64,000 nucleotides of DNA from Thiotrichaceae bacterium (lineage in GTDB: Bacteria; Pseudomonadota; Gammaproteobacteria; Eutrophobiales; Eutrophobiaceae). Where the stretch lies: contig DUBV01000014.1 in NCBI GenBank assembly GCA_012960105.1, positions 66,711-130,710 of the forward strand. The letters are read 5' to 3'. Position 1 is the stretch's first letter; each line of letters begins with the position of its first letter. Position numbers and translations under genes: made by a program. Below, piece by piece: positions 1-11,289 of the stretch. The notes beneath the pieces are model-generated. The model was not told the DNA's origin, ran no database searches, and worked only from the letters and a program-made list of their open reading frames with translations.

Positions 1-1133
1 TGCTCACCTTTGCCTGCCTCAATACGTTTTACAACTCGGTATAACCAACCAGTTCCTTCTCGACAAGGCGTACATTGACCGCAAGATTCTGAATAATAAA
101 AACGTGAAAGACGTTCCAATGCTTTGACCATACAAGTCGTGTCATCCATAACGATAACAGCACCTGAACCTAACATTGATCCAGATTTGGCAACTGAGTC
201 GTAATCAAGATTTGTTTCCAACATGACATCACCGTGTACTACCGGCATAGAACAGCCGCCGGGAATAACCGCTTTTAGACCGCGACCATCACGAACACCG
301 CCAGCCATTTCTAAAAGTTTTGAGAATGGTGTGCCCAAAGGAATTTCAAAATTACCTGGATTGTTAACATGACCGCTAACAGAAAAACATTTCATGCCGC
401 CACTATTAAGCACACCTTTATCCGCAAACCAGATTCCACCATTTTTAAGAATACTGGGAACAGAAGCAAAACTTTCCGTGTTATTAATCGTTGTCGGTTT
501 ACCATATAAACCGAAATTTGCCGGAAACGGTGGTTTAAATCGCGGCTGACCTTTTTTACCCTCAAGCGACTCAAGCAATGCTGTTTCTTCACCACAAATA
601 TAAGCACCCGCACCAAGACTGGCATGGATATCGATATTGATATCACTGCCTAAAATATTTTTACCGAGTAAGCCTTCGCGATAAGCTTCTTTTAATGCAT
701 TATCAAAACGTGAAAAAGGCTCATCCATAAATTCTCCACGGAGATAGTTATAAGCCACCGTTGAACCTGTCGCATAACAAGCGATAGTCATACCTTCTAC
801 CAACGCGTGAGGATTAAAACGCAAGATATCTCTATCCTTGCAAGTTCCCGGCTCACTCTCATCAGAGTTACAAACGATGTATTTTTGACCGGGCATATTG
901 CGCGGCATAAAACTCCACTTCAAACCAGTAGGAAAACCCGCGCCACCCCGTCCTCTGAGTCCCGAATTCTTTACTTCCTCGATAACTTGTTCAGGCGGTA
1001 TCTTATTCTTAATAATTTTTTTCAACGCATTATAACCACCTACCTTTAAATAATTTTCAAAGGTCCATGGCTCATCAAACTTGAGCGTGGCATAACAGAC
1101 GCTATTTATTTCCATTGTTTTATGGCTGCTCAT
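1..1133 (-). CDS. nuoF: NADH-quinone oxidoreductase subunit F, partial (continues past the left edge)
   Basis: Reverse-strand translation from ATG at 1133 ([37 protein letters not shown]...), next to nuoE; not in ORF track because it is truncated. Confidence 0.9.
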   Translation of the reverse strand, partial: MSSHKTMEINSVCYATLKFDEPWTFENYLKVGGYNALKKIIKNKIPPEQVIEEVKNSGLRGRGGAGFPTGLKWSFMPRNMPGQKYIVCNSDESEPGTCKDRDILRFNPHALVEGMTIACYATGSTVAYNYLRGEFMDEPFSRFDNALKEAYREGLLGKNILGSDINIDIHASLGAGAYICGEETALLESLEGKKGQPRFKPPFPANFGLYGKPTTINNTESFASVPSILKNGGIWFADKGVLNSGGMKCFSVSGHVNNPGNFEIPLGTPFSKLLEMAGGVRDGRGLKAVIPGGCSMPVVHGDVMLETNLDYDSVAKSGSMLGSGAVIVMDDTTCMVKALERLSRFYYSESCGQCTPCREGTGWLYRVVKRIEAGKGE

Positions 1134-1627
1134 TCCAGCTCATCCAAAATTTCATCTACTCTTTCCGGCGTCAGATTTTCATAATATTTATGATCGATCA
1201 TCATCATTGGCCCACCACAACAAGCAGCCAGACACTCTTCTTCGCGCTTAATAAAAAACTTTCCATCTTCTGTTGATTCACCCGTCTTAATTCCCAACTT
1301 TTTCTCAAGATGATCAACAATGGTGTCTGAGCCCATCAACATGCAGGAAATATTGGTACACACTGAAATGCTATGACGACCCACAGGTACTGTTTCAAAC
1401 ATAGAATAGAAAGAAGCTACTTCGTATACAGCAATATTAGATAGTCCAAGATAAGCGGCAACCGAATCCATTAATTCTGTCGTTAAATAACCCTCGTTTT
1501 GGTGCTGCGCTGCACGCAATGCCGCCAATACGGCAGACTGTTTCCGGTCTTTCGGATATTTTTCTAACCACGCATCAATATCTGCTCGCGTGTGTTCAGT
1601 TAATATTGTTATTGCTGTTTCAGTCAT
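1130..1627 (-). CDS. nuoE: NADH-quinone oxidoreductase subunit E
   Basis: 165 aa ORF with thioredoxin-like 2Fe-2S cysteines ([21 protein letters not shown]); nuo gene order. Confidence 0.95.
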   Translation of the reverse strand: MTETAITILTEHTRADIDAWLEKYPKDRKQSAVLAALRAAQHQNEGYLTTELMDSVAAYLGLSNIAVYEVASFYSMFETVPVGRHSISVCTNISCMLMGSDTIVDHLEKKLGIKTGESTEDGKFFIKREEECLAACCGGPMMMIDHKYYENLTPERVDEILDELE

Positions 1628-1719
1628 ACTTTAGAATCTCAAATTTATAGCGCATAAATTAGAACGAGTAATTTCTTCCAAGATGAGGCGCACTGTTTTT
1701 TTCATATTTATTTTCATAA

Positions 1720-1841
1720 TGAGCGAGTAGTTTTTATCTAGGCAAGGCGTGAGGTTCTGAGTGTCCGCAGCGTACATGTTAGTACGTGAGGAACACGAAG
1801 AGCCGAACAACGCGGCATGGGCGAAAAATACGAAGCTCATC
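1720..1841. repeat. Short inverted-repeat-ended intergenic element (copy E) between nuoE and nuoD
   Basis: Imperfect terminal inverted repeat ATGAGC(N)GTA-TTTTT...; internal hairpin CGTACATGTTAGTACG followed by TGAGGA; TTTTTATCTAGGCAAGGCG shared with other copies. Confidence 0.6.
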
Positions 1842-3090
1842 GGTCGATTTCTCCGAATACGATATCCTGGGTTCCTATGACAGCAACCACATCGGATAAC
1901 ATATGCCCTTTAACCATTTCATTCATCGAAGATAAATGCGCAAAACCAGGCGCGCGTACTTTTAAGCGATAGGGTTTATTGGCACCATCGGAAATAAGAT
2001 AAATACCAAACTCACCCTTAGGATGTTCTATTGCAGAATAAACTTCCCCTTCCGGCACACAATATCCTTCGGTAAATAATTTAAAGTGATGAATGAGTGA
2101 TTCCATATCATCTTTCATATCTTCACGTTTAGGAGGTGTTAATTTGTGATCGTCCAAAATGACGGGGCCGGGATTCTTTCTCAACCAATCCACACATTGT
2201 TTAATGAGTCGATTTGATTGTCGCATTTCTTCAACACGTACCAGATAGCGGTCATAACAATCACCCTCGGTACCAATCGGGATATCAAAATCAAGCTGGT
2301 CATACACTTCATAAGGTTGTTTTTTTCTCAAATCCCATTCAATACCCGAACCACGTAACATCGGCCCAGTAAAGCCAAGCTGCAATGCCCGTTCAGGTGA
2401 AACAACACCTATACCTACTGTGCGCTGTTTCCAGATACGGTTATCAGTGAGCAAAGTTTCGTATTCATCAATACGTGTTGGGAAATTGTCAGTAAAAGAC
2501 GCTATATAATCTAACAATGAACCTTGTCTGTTTTCATTCATGCGGTCGACTTCTTCCTGCTTATGCCATTTCGACGCTTCATACTTTGGCATGACCGAAG
2601 GTAAGTCACGATAAACACCACCGGGGCGATAATAGGTCGCATGCATACGCGTACCAGACACGGCTTCATAGCAATCCATTAAATCTTCGCGCTCACGGAA
2701 ACAATAAAGAAACATGGTCATCGCACCGACATCAAGTCCATGTGTACCTAACCACATCAGGTGATTCAAAATTCGCGTGATTTCATCGAACAGAACACGG
2801 ATATATTGCGCACGTATTGGCACTTCAACACCGAGTAATTTTTCTATCGCCATGACATAAGCATGTTCATTACACATCATCGACACATAATCGAGCCGAT
2901 CCATATAACCGATACTTTGGTTGTAAGGCTTACTCTCAGCTAGCTTTTCTGTTCCACGATGCAATAATCCGATATGAGGATCGGCTCGTTCAATGACTTC
3001 ACCATCCATTTCAAGAACCAAACGGAGTACACCATGCGCTGCCGGATGCTGTGGTCCGAAATTCATTGTCATATTACGAATTTCAGCCAT
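1837..3090 (-). CDS. nuoD: NADH-quinone oxidoreductase subunit D
   Basis: 417 aa; [25 protein letters not shown]...[12 protein letters not shown]. Confidence 0.97.
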   Translation of the reverse strand: MAEIRNMTMNFGPQHPAAHGVLRLVLEMDGEVIERADPHIGLLHRGTEKLAESKPYNQSIGYMDRLDYVSMMCNEHAYVMAIEKLLGVEVPIRAQYIRVLFDEITRILNHLMWLGTHGLDVGAMTMFLYCFREREDLMDCYEAVSGTRMHATYYRPGGVYRDLPSVMPKYEASKWHKQEEVDRMNENRQGSLLDYIASFTDNFPTRIDEYETLLTDNRIWKQRTVGIGVVSPERALQLGFTGPMLRGSGIEWDLRKKQPYEVYDQLDFDIPIGTEGDCYDRYLVRVEEMRQSNRLIKQCVDWLRKNPGPVILDDHKLTPPKREDMKDDMESLIHHFKLFTEGYCVPEGEVYSAIEHPKGEFGIYLISDGANKPYRLKVRAPGFAHLSSMNEMVKGHMLSDVVAVIGTQDIVFGEIDR

Positions 3091-3772
3091 CGTTCAGCTC
3101 CTCTTCTACAGCAATATAACGATTGTCTTCCCGGATAACTCGAGGCACTAATACTCGATTAGTTATTGTCACAGGCTGATAGACCACTCGCTTTTTGTCT
3201 TCGTCATAACGTACTTCAACGTTACCTTCTAATGGAAAATCTTTACGGAAAGGATGACCAATAAAACCATAGTCCGTCAGTATTCGTCTCAAGTCCGGAT
3301 GTCCATCGAAAAGTATGCCAAATAGATCGAATGTTTCGCGTTCAAACCAATCAGCTGAACTCCAGATATTTGTTACAGAACTAATTCGAGGTGGTTCACC
3401 TGAGACAAAACAGCGTAACCGTAAGCGAATGTTATTTTTTAGCGACAATAAATGGTAAACAACAGCAAAACGTTTGTTGTTATAGACATTAGATTTTTGC
3501 TGAGATTCAGATTCGCGACCTCGACTAAAGCCAGTGGATGTCGTTTCGTGCGTGACCCAGTTGACCTCCCCATATTCGGAGTAATCAACACCACAGACAT
3601 CGGAAAGTTGTGAAAAGCTAAATAGTTTATCGTCACGCAATGCTTTACACACTGACAACACATGTTCTGCAGGAAATTCCATCGTGACTTGACCGCGATC
3701 AAGCACACAACTGACCGATTCATCACTAAATCGCTCTTCTAATTTTATCTTAAGACTGGCGGCAGATTCCAT
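3083..3772 (-). CDS. nuoC: NADH-quinone oxidoreductase subunit C
   Basis: [38 protein letters not shown] motif. Confidence 0.96.
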   Translation of the reverse strand: MESAASLKIKLEERFSDESVSCVLDRGQVTMEFPAEHVLSVCKALRDDKLFSFSQLSDVCGVDYSEYGEVNWVTHETTSTGFSRGRESESQQKSNVYNNKRFAVVYHLLSLKNNIRLRLRCFVSGEPPRISSVTNIWSSADWFERETFDLFGILFDGHPDLRRILTDYGFIGHPFRKDFPLEGNVEVRYDEDKKRVVYQPVTITNRVLVPRVIREDNRYIAVEEELNDG

Positions 3773-3799
3773 TATACCTTTATATTTCTAAGTAATGAT

Positions 3800-4279
3800 T
3801 TATCGAGCTATTGTATTAGTTCTTTTTATCTTTTTTTGTAATTGTATTATTCCGTATAACAACGCTTCTGCAGTCGGAGGACAACCCGGAACATAAACAT
3901 CTACAGGCACAATTCGGTCACATCCTCTAACTACGGCATAGGAATAATGGTAATAACCTCCACCATTGGCACAGGAACCCATTGATATGACCCAACGGGG
4001 TTCGGCCATCTGGTCATACACCTTTCGTAATGCCGGTGCCATTTTGTTGACTAAGGTTCCAGCCACAATCATGACATCGGACTGTCTTGGACTGGGACGA
4101 AATACAATACCAAAACGATCCAGGTCGTAACGTGAAGCACCCGCCTGCATCATTTCGACAGCACAACATGCCAAACCAAATGTCATCGGCCACATCGAGC
4201 CGGTACGTGCCCAATTGATCACATTATCAATATTGGTTGTGACAATACCTTGTTCGTGAATTTTTTCTTCAGCGCCCAT
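3800..4279 (-). CDS. nuoB: NADH-quinone oxidoreductase subunit B
   Basis: [46 protein letters not shown]. Confidence 0.97.
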   Translation of the reverse strand: MGAEEKIHEQGIVTTNIDNVINWARTGSMWPMTFGLACCAVEMMQAGASRYDLDRFGIVFRPSPRQSDVMIVAGTLVNKMAPALRKVYDQMAEPRWVISMGSCANGGGYYHYSYAVVRGCDRIVPVDVYVPGCPPTAEALLYGIIQLQKKIKRTNTIAR

Positions 4280-4307
4280 CAGTATTTATATTCCTTTATT
4301 CTCACTG

Positions 4308-4676
4308 TTATTCCCACTCTAACGCACCTTTGCGCCACTCATATATAAACCCTACTACAAGCACACCCAAAAATATCATCATCGCCCAAAAGCCAGTCAT
4401 ACCAATGTGTTCAAGGGCGACAGCCCATGGGAATAAGAAGGCAATTTCAAGATCAAATATGATAAACAGTATGGCTACAAGGTAATAACGAACATCGAAT
4501 TTCATACGGGCATCTTCAAATGCTTCAAAACCACATTCGAATGGCGATTGTTTTGCGCTATAGGGACGTGAATGCCCAAGAATCTTACCCAGACCCAGAC
4601 CTATAGCCAACAGAACCGCACCCATTATCAGACCCATGGCCACAAAAATAAGAATTGGAAAGTAATTATTCAGCAT
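4308..4676 (-). CDS. nuoA: NADH-quinone oxidoreductase subunit A
   Basis: [41 protein letters not shown]. Confidence 0.96.
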   Translation of the reverse strand: MLNNYFPILIFVAMGLIMGAVLLAIGLGLGKILGHSRPYSAKQSPFECGFEAFEDARMKFDVRYYLVAILFIIFDLEIAFLFPWAVALEHIGMTGFWAMMIFLGVLVVGFIYEWRKGALEWE

Positions 4677-5337
4677 TTAGACGCTATTAATTTCAGTTTG
4701 TTATTATCAAAGTCTAGTATACAAACAAGATTCATACCAAGCACTGAAAACCTTTAAAAAATAAGTAATTAATTCATTAATCTCGATAATTTATATTGTA
4801 TCAAAAATATTACGACACTTTCTCAACATCTTTCTATTTCATCAACTAGACTATTCTTTGGTTGTCTGGTTATTTCGCATTGCATTATTCATATAAGTGA
4901 TGACTATCGCACTTTATCTATCATTGCATAATAATAATTATAGTTTTTGATTCAAAACAAATAATTTATATAAAATCCTATATTTTAGTCTGACTTCATG
5001 ATTTATGGACGGAGAAATTATGGATATTTTTGTTTAAAGGATTATCTGGCTTAGTTATCGCCAGTCTTCAGACAATAGGGATAAAACAAACATAACTTTT
5101 CTTCAAAGCAATTTGCGATATTTTGCAATTCTTAGGGACTTCTCAGGTTCGATTATATCCGTAGTTCGTTTCTTATATATAATGAGTGAAAAGCAGTAGG
5201 AGAGAAAAAGCGCATGGTTGAAAAGTGAGTAATGATAAATTATTCGATACTGACACCATGGTTATCATTCATGTAAGAGAACATTAACCTTTATTTTTTA
5301 CAGACCCGTTTTAAATAAACATCCTCAGTAAAAAGAA

Positions 5338-5367
5338 AGTCCTAGGACGGAGTGGGATGTCCTAGGA
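5338..5367 (-). terminator. Probable rho-independent terminator downstream of tRNA-Leu
   Basis: TCCTAGGAC/GTCCTAGGA perfect inverted repeat, followed on the minus strand by CTTTCTTTTT. Confidence 0.7.
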
Positions 5368-5376
5368 ATAGTCAAT

Positions 5377-5461
5377 TGGTGCCGATGCCCAGAGTCGAAC
5401 TGGGACGCCCTAAAGCACAACCCCCTCAAGATTGCGTGTCTACCAATTCCACCACACCGGC
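5377..5461 (-). tRNA. tRNA-Leu (anticodon GAG)
   Basis: Reverse complement GCCGGTGTGGTGGAATTGGTAGACACGCAATCTTGAGGGGGTTGTG...GTTCGACTCTGGGCATCGGCACCA; long variable arm, encoded CCA, next to secG. Confidence 0.95.
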
Positions 5462-5491
5462 AAGTATTCAGTAATACGAGTGAAGCAGATT

Positions 5492-5887
5492 TTATTCTGT
5501 TGGTAATTCAGGTAAATCGGAATCCTGAATTTCAGCCTTTTCTTCTATAACAGCAGGCATATCTTCTGCTACTGCTTCTTGTATTTGTTCCATAACAACT
5601 GCAGGTTGATCTAATAAACTAGTTGGCGCTTCCGACATACTTCGCGTTGCGAGGTATGCGAGAAATAAACTATTGCTCAAAAATATAACCGCAAGTACGG
5701 TTGTTACTTTGGTCATAAAGTTGCTAGAACCCGAGCTACCAAAAACGGTTGCAGAAGATCCGCTACCAAAGGCAGCACCGGCATCAGCACCCTTGCCATG
5801 TTGGACTAAAATCATTCCAATCAACGCAACTGCGACGAGTACTTGTAAGACAAATAATAATGTATGGACTGTTTCCATGGTTTCCAT
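5492..5887 (-). CDS. secG: Protein translocase subunit SecG
   Basis: GMILVQHGKGADAGAAFGSGSSATVFGSSGSSNFMTKVTT. Confidence 0.96.
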   Translation of the reverse strand: METMETVHTLLFVLQVLVAVALIGMILVQHGKGADAGAAFGSGSSATVFGSSGSSNFMTKVTTVLAVIFLSNSLFLAYLATRSMSEAPTSLLDQPAVVMEQIQEAVAEDMPAVIEEKAEIQDSDLPELPTE

Positions 5888-5894
5888 TGCTTTG

Positions 5895-6650
5895 CTACCT
5901 CATAGCGCGACAAATTGTCAAAAAGTCTTCCGCAACCAGCGATGCCCCGCCGATCAGACCTCCATCTATATTTGCCATTTCAAAAAGTTGTTCTGCATTT
6001 CCTGCATTGACACTGCCCCCATAAAGAATTCTGACTATGTCAGCGACTTCATTATCGTGTCTTGCTAAACGCAATCTAATAAATTCGTGTACTTCCTCTG
6101 CTTGTTCCGGTGTTGCTGTTTTCCCGGTACCTATTGCCCAAACTGGTTCATAAGCAATTACCGCATTTTCAAATGCTGCGATACCCGCCAATTCTATTAC
6201 TACATCCAACTGTCTGGCGATGACCTCTTCAGTACAATTGGATTCACGTTCTTCCAATAATTCACCAACACATAATATTGGAGTCATTCCATTTTTCTGG
6301 ACTGCCATAAACTTCTTAGCAACCATCACATCATTTTCAGCATAGAGCGCTCTGCGTTCTGAATGACCGACTATGACATAGCCACAGCCAAAATCTTTCA
6401 ACATCAATGCCGAAACTTCTCCGGTATACGCACCTTTTTCCAACTGAGAGACATTTTGCGCCCCTAACTTGATTTCAGACTGTTGCAGTAATGTCGCCAA
6501 TTCAGAGATATAGACAGAAGATGGGCATATAACTACTTCTGATTTAGTGCCTTGCACTCCCTGAATTACTGATTGTAATAATGGACGAATAGTCTCTAAA
6601 GTCCCATTCATCTTCCAATTAGCTGCGACGAGTATTTGGCGTTCAGTCAT
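5895..6650 (-). CDS. tpiA: Triosephosphate isomerase (likely start at 6650; ORF extends to 6680)
   Basis: AANWKMNG, VIVGHSERR, AYEPVWAIGTG, YGGSVN. Confidence 0.97.
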   Translation of the reverse strand: MTERQILVAANWKMNGTLETIRPLLQSVIQGVQGTKSEVVICPSSVYISELATLLQQSEIKLGAQNVSQLEKGAYTGEVSALMLKDFGCGYVIVGHSERRALYAENDVMVAKKFMAVQKNGMTPILCVGELLEERESNCTEEVIARQLDVVIELAGIAAFENAVIAYEPVWAIGTGKTATPEQAEEVHEFIRLRLARHDNEVADIVRILYGGSVNAGNAEQLFEMANIDGGLIGGASLVAEDFLTICRAMR

Positions 6651-6773
6651 TCTTACTTTGATACCGCTGAAAGGGCGCAAATCTTACAGATTAGGAACAT
6701 TTAAATCAATAACTCCGACAACAAATAATAACTCACAGATGTTTCTACGCCAGAAGTTAGTAGTTACTGACAA

Positions 6774-7529
6774 TCATTCAGCTTCTGGCTTATTTGCCGC
6801 TTCTTGTAGGGCTTCAATTTCGTTATCTTCCAAACGCCAATGCTGGCCGACTCTTTTACGTCGAGGTAATAAATAAGGGCCAAAACGCGTTCGGATTAGT
6901 CGTGATACCTTTAAATCCTGAGATTCCCATAAACGACGCACTTCTCTATTACGACCTTCCATAATCACTACGTGATACCAGTGATTCGCGCCTTCACCAC
7001 CAGAATCAACTATGTCAGTGAATTTTGCAGGACCATCTTCCAGTTCTACACCTTCGCGTAACGCCTGCATTTGTTGTTTATTTGCCGTACCTAAAACTCG
7101 AACGGCATATTCACGTTCGATTTGGCTGGACGGGTGCATTAATTTATTTGCTAAATCACCATCGGTAGTAAACAGCAATAAGCCGGTAGTATTGATATCT
7201 AACCGTCCAATGTTTATCCACCGACTGTTTCTTAATTTCGGTAATTTACTAAAAACGGTCACACGTCCTTTTTCATCTTTGCGAGTACACACTTCACCGA
7301 CAGGTTTGTAGTAAGCAATTATCTTTGGCTTAATTTTTTTATCACCGCGCGGGAAATGTAATCTTATTGCACGTGAATCAATTGAAATACGATCGGTATG
7401 ATCGATAGTTTGACCAAGGATTGCGGGCTTTCCATTAACCGTTATTTTTCCCGCTTTTATCCAGGACTCTATTTGACGTCTTGAACCATGACCCGCGTTA
7501 GCAAGGACTTTTTGTATACGTTCAGCCAT
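6774..7529 (-). CDS. rluB: 23S rRNA pseudouridine synthase B
   Basis: S4 domain plus GRLDINTTGLLLFTTDGDLANKLMHP. Confidence 0.92.
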   Translation of the reverse strand: MAERIQKVLANAGHGSRRQIESWIKAGKITVNGKPAILGQTIDHTDRISIDSRAIRLHFPRGDKKIKPKIIAYYKPVGEVCTRKDEKGRVTVFSKLPKLRNSRWINIGRLDINTTGLLLFTTDGDLANKLMHPSSQIEREYAVRVLGTANKQQMQALREGVELEDGPAKFTDIVDSGGEGANHWYHVVIMEGRNREVRRLWESQDLKVSRLIRTRFGPYLLPRRKRVGQHWRLEDNEIEALQEAANKPEAE

Positions 7530-7555
7530 TAGATATTAATACAAATTAGAATAGT

Positions 7556-8443
7556 TTAATTTGAGATAGGAACGACATTTGAAACTTCGTCATCAGCTTC
7601 TTCTTCCGATTCAATTTCTTCTGATTTAATTTCTTCTGACTCACCTTCTTCTGATTCAATAGCAACGGCAGCTAACTCTTCGTCTATTCCTTCCTCCGAA
7701 TCACCATCAACCGAATCTTCGTCAGAGCTATTCGCATCATCTTGCTCTTCAATAGTCGACGCTTCTGCATTTTCTACTTCATCTACCGCTTCTATATTCC
7801 CATCTACTACATTAGGATTTTCATCTGAGTCAGTTTCAGCATTTTTATCTTCCGTTTCGGCAGCTTTTGCTTCGCCTTCCAGTTCTTCAAACAAATCAGG
7901 ATTGATTGAATCAAAGTCTTTAATATCTTCCAAAGCTGGCAGATCGGATAATTTTTTAAGATTAAAGTAATCCAGAAACATTTTCGTCGTTGCCAATAAC
8001 GATGGTTTACCCGGAACATCACGATGTCCCACAACTTTAACCCATTCACGTTCTTGCAAGGTCTTCACTATAGTACTACTGACACTAACACCACGGATTT
8101 CTTCAATCTCTCCGCGTGTAATAGGTTGGCGATAGGCAATGATAGCAAGCGTTTCCAGTAAAGCTCTTGAATAACGTGGCGGACGTTCATCAAATAAATG
8201 GTTCACCCATTCAGCATATTCATCTCTCGCTTGAAAACGATAACCACTGGCAACCTCAGATAATTCTATGCCTCTTTCCTCATAATCTTCTTGCAAGGAT
8301 TTAACTGCAGTAAGAATATCGTCGCGTTCCAGTTCTAATGTTTGATCTGTTTCAAACAGACTTAATATTTTTGCTACATTTAATGGTTTTACTGAAACCA
8401 TCAAAGCGGCTTCGATAATATTTTTTATTTTTTCCTGACTCAT
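7556..8443 (-). CDS. scpB: Segregation and condensation protein B, with acidic C-terminal tail
   Basis: AIIAYRQPITRGEIEEIRGV; adjacent to scpA. Confidence 0.93.
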   Translation of the reverse strand: MSQEKIKNIIEAALMVSVKPLNVAKILSLFETDQTLELERDDILTAVKSLQEDYEERGIELSEVASGYRFQARDEYAEWVNHLFDERPPRYSRALLETLAIIAYRQPITRGEIEEIRGVSVSSTIVKTLQEREWVKVVGHRDVPGKPSLLATTKMFLDYFNLKKLSDLPALEDIKDFDSINPDLFEELEGEAKAAETEDKNAETDSDENPNVVDGNIEAVDEVENAEASTIEEQDDANSSDEDSVDGDSEEGIDEELAAVAIESEEGESEEIKSEEIESEEEADDEVSNVVPISN

Positions 8444-9249
8444 GTTGCTGCCTTAACATAGATTTTCCCGTTCGCATCATTTTGAACGAGTTGAATAAGA
8501 GAATCCTTTACCAGTTGCAAAATCGCTAGTAATGAAACAATCACACCGCCACGCCCTTCTTCAACGCTGAATAATTCTTCAAAATCGGTAAAATTTTCAG
8601 CATTTACCTTTTCCAGAACAATGCCCATACGTTCACGAACAGATAAAGCTTCTCTCTTTATCATATGATGCGAAAACATATCCGCACGTTTTACCACATC
8701 AGCAAAAACTAAAAGTATAGCTTCCATTGATACTTGCGGCGGTTCTTGGTTTATCTTGCGCCCCGGAAATTCCGTAACAGTGGCAAATAAATCACGCTCA
8801 ATACGTGGTAATTCGTTTAAATTTTCCGCTGCCTGTTTGTATCTTTCATACTCTTGCAAACGTCTTATCAATTCTGCTCTTGGATCTTCTTCGCCGCTTT
8901 CTTCCTCTGTTTGTCGAGGTAACAACATTCTCGATTTAATCTCGGCCAGCATTGCTGCCATCAATAAATATTCCCCTGCCAATTCAAGCTGGAGAACATC
9001 CATCATCTCGATATAACTCATGTATTGTTCCGTTATCTTTGCTAACGGAATATCGAGAATATCTAGGTTCTGCTTTTTGATAAGATACAACAGTAAATCC
9101 AGTGGTCCTTCAAACGCTTCTAGAAAGACTTCCAATGCATCGGGCGGAATATATAAATCTTTCGGTAACTCTGTTACTGGTGTTCCCTGAACCAGAGCAA
9201 ACGGCATTTCATCCTGAACAACTTCGGTAGTTTTAATATCTTCGCTCAT
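8440..9249 (-). CDS. scpA: Segregation and condensation protein A
   Basis: FEGPLDLLLYLIKKQNLDILDIPLAKITEQYMSY. Confidence 0.95.
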   Translation of the reverse strand: MSEDIKTTEVVQDEMPFALVQGTPVTELPKDLYIPPDALEVFLEAFEGPLDLLLYLIKKQNLDILDIPLAKITEQYMSYIEMMDVLQLELAGEYLLMAAMLAEIKSRMLLPRQTEEESGEEDPRAELIRRLQEYERYKQAAENLNELPRIERDLFATVTEFPGRKINQEPPQVSMEAILLVFADVVKRADMFSHHMIKREALSVRERMGIVLEKVNAENFTDFEELFSVEEGRGGVIVSLLAILQLVKDSLIQLVQNDANGKIYVKAAT

Positions 9250-9285
9250 TAATCTTCTAATTTAAAATTCCGTATGATTCATTAA

Positions 9286-10497
9286 CTAACGGTAAATAAG
9301 TCCCATAGCATCGCGTACTTCTTCCAGAGTTTCTCTAGCAATATCACGCGCTGCGTCACAACCATCCGCAATAATACCGCGAACTGTTTCAGGATCATTT
9401 ATATATTCGTTGGCTCGTTCTCGAATTGGCCCTTGTTCCTCTAATACCGATTCAATCAATGGCTTTTTGCAATCAAGACAACCAATTTTAGCCTTGGTAC
9501 AGCCATCAACAACCCATTCTTTCAAATCATCATCTGAATATACTTGATGTAAATTCCACACTGGACATTTACTCGGCTCACCAGGATCCGTCAGTCGGAC
9601 TCGAGCCGGATCAGTTGGCATTGTTCGAATCTTTTCTTCGACAACACTGGGGTTCTCCCGTAATGAAATCGTATTTCCATAGGATTTAGACATCTTCTGT
9701 CCATCTAGCCCCATCATTTTCGATGTCGGAGTCAATAATGCCTGCGGCTCAGGGAAAATAGCTTTACCACTTCCATCGAGATATCCAGATAATCGTTCGC
9801 GATCACCAATGCTGATATTTTGCTGTGCTTCGAGTAATGCACGTGCTTTTTCTAATGCTGTTGCATCGCCCTGCTCCTGATAACTTCGACGTAAATCATA
9901 ATAAAGACGCGCATTTTTCTTACCCATCTTTTTTGCAGCCGCTTTTACTTTTTCTTCAAAATCAGGCTCGCGACCATATAAATGATTAAACCGTCGAACT
10001 ACTTCTCGCGCCAATTCGACATGCGATACCTGATCTTCACCGACAGGCACATGCCCCGCCTTATACATAATAATATCTGCTGTTTGTAATAAGGGATAAC
10101 CTAGAAAACCATAGGTAGTCAGATCTTTATTCGATAACTTCTCTTGTTGATCTTTATAACTAGGCACCCTTTCTAACCAACTCAGAGGTGTGCTCATTCC
10201 CAACAATAAATGTAATTCTGCATGTTCTGGTACACGAGACTGAATGAATAATTTGGCCGACCCTGGATTAATACCTACTGCCAGCCAATCGATGACCATA
10301 TCCCAGACGCTTTTTTCGATAATCGAAGGATCTTCATATTCTGTAGTCAGCGCGTGCCAATCTGCAACAAAAAAGAAACATTCGTATTCCTGTTGCAAAT
10401 CCAGCCAATTTTTAAGAACGCCATGATAATGGCCTAGATGAAGCTGGCCGGTCGGACGCATACCCGACAGAACCCGCTGTTTACCGCTTGTGGACAA
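9286..10497 (-). CDS. trpS: Tryptophanyl-tRNA synthetase
   Basis: SGMRPTGQLHLGHYHGVLKNW, GLDGQKMSKSYGN. Confidence 0.95.
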   Translation of the reverse strand: MSTSGKQRVLSGMRPTGQLHLGHYHGVLKNWLDLQQEYECFFFVADWHALTTEYEDPSIIEKSVWDMVIDWLAVGINPGSAKLFIQSRVPEHAELHLLLGMSTPLSWLERVPSYKDQQEKLSNKDLTTYGFLGYPLLQTADIIMYKAGHVPVGEDQVSHVELAREVVRRFNHLYGREPDFEEKVKAAAKKMGKKNARLYYDLRRSYQEQGDATALEKARALLEAQQNISIGDRERLSGYLDGSGKAIFPEPQALLTPTSKMMGLDGQKMSKSYGNTISLRENPSVVEEKIRTMPTDPARVRLTDPGEPSKCPVWNLHQVYSDDDLKEWVVDGCTKAKIGCLDCKKPLIESVLEEQGPIRERANEYINDPETVRGIIADGCDAARDIARETLEEVRDAMGLIYR

Positions 10498-10616
10498 AAC
10501 ACTCTCCTGGAGGAAATTTCAGCAAAGGATTATACCCTGCTCTGACGAGTCAGGATCAAGTAATTTTAATATATTAGAACTATCGTAAATATCCCCTTAA
10601 ATCTCTTGATAATCGC

Positions 10617-11231
10617 TCATAAACGAATATCGCCCTTTCCCTGTCTAAGCAATACTGGTTCTTCCCCAAGTAAGTCAATCACAGTGGTTGCTTCAATGCC
10701 GCAACCACCACCGTCAATAATCGCGTCGACCTGTTCATTTAAGCGATCCTTAATTTCGTCCACTTCAGATAAAGGCAATTCTTGTTGCGGTAAAATTAAA
10801 CTGGTACTCAGCATTGGCTCTCCAAGTGCTTCGAGCAAAGCCTGAGCGATGTGATTTTCCGGGACCCTAAGGCCAATCGTTTTACGTTTGGCATGCTGAA
10901 GCCGACGCGGAACATCTTTGGTAGCACGTAATAAGAACGTATAAGGTCCGGGAGTCAATGATTTCATCAAACGATAGGCTGGATTACTAACCTTGGCATA
11001 AGTCGCAATTTCCGAAAGGTCGCGACAAAGCAAAGTCATATTATGGTGCTTATCGAGCTGTCTGATCTGTCGAATTCGATCTACAGCCTCTTTTTCGCCA
11101 AGATGACAGCCCAAGGCATAACAAGAATCCGTAGGATAGACCGCCAAACCGCCCTGTCGGATGATGTCAGCCGCCTGACTAATCAATCTCGCTTGTGGGG
11201 TTTCCGGGTGAATGTTGAAATATTGCGCCAT
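10617..11231 (-). CDS. yciO: L-threonylcarbamoyladenylate synthase-type protein, YciO subfamily
   Basis: YPTDSCYALGCHLGEKEAVDRIRQIRQLDKHHNMTLLCRDLSEIATYAKV. Confidence 0.85.
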   Translation of the reverse strand: MAQYFNIHPETPQARLISQAADIIRQGGLAVYPTDSCYALGCHLGEKEAVDRIRQIRQLDKHHNMTLLCRDLSEIATYAKVSNPAYRLMKSLTPGPYTFLLRATKDVPRRLQHAKRKTIGLRVPENHIAQALLEALGEPMLSTSLILPQQELPLSEVDEIKDRLNEQVDAIIDGGGCGIEATTVIDLLGEEPVLLRQGKGDIRL

Positions 11232-11289
11232 ATTACTCGCTCAGATCTTTTTTTGGTATGATGCCTGATTAAACTACAAAGTTGAATTT

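Noticed and set aside
392-1049. ORFs at 392-646 (-) and 807-1049 (+)
   Set aside because: Both overlap the truncated nuoF reading frame, which accounts for this region.
1631-1840. 69-aa minus-strand ORF between nuoE and nuoD
   Set aside because: It lies almost entirely within the inverted-repeat-ended element and has no recognisable protein features; treated as repeat DNA.
4677-5337. ~660-bp gap upstream of nuoA as a possible hidden gene or ncRNA
   Set aside because: AT-rich, no sustained ORF or recognisable structured RNA; probably the nuo promoter region, but nothing specific can be supported.
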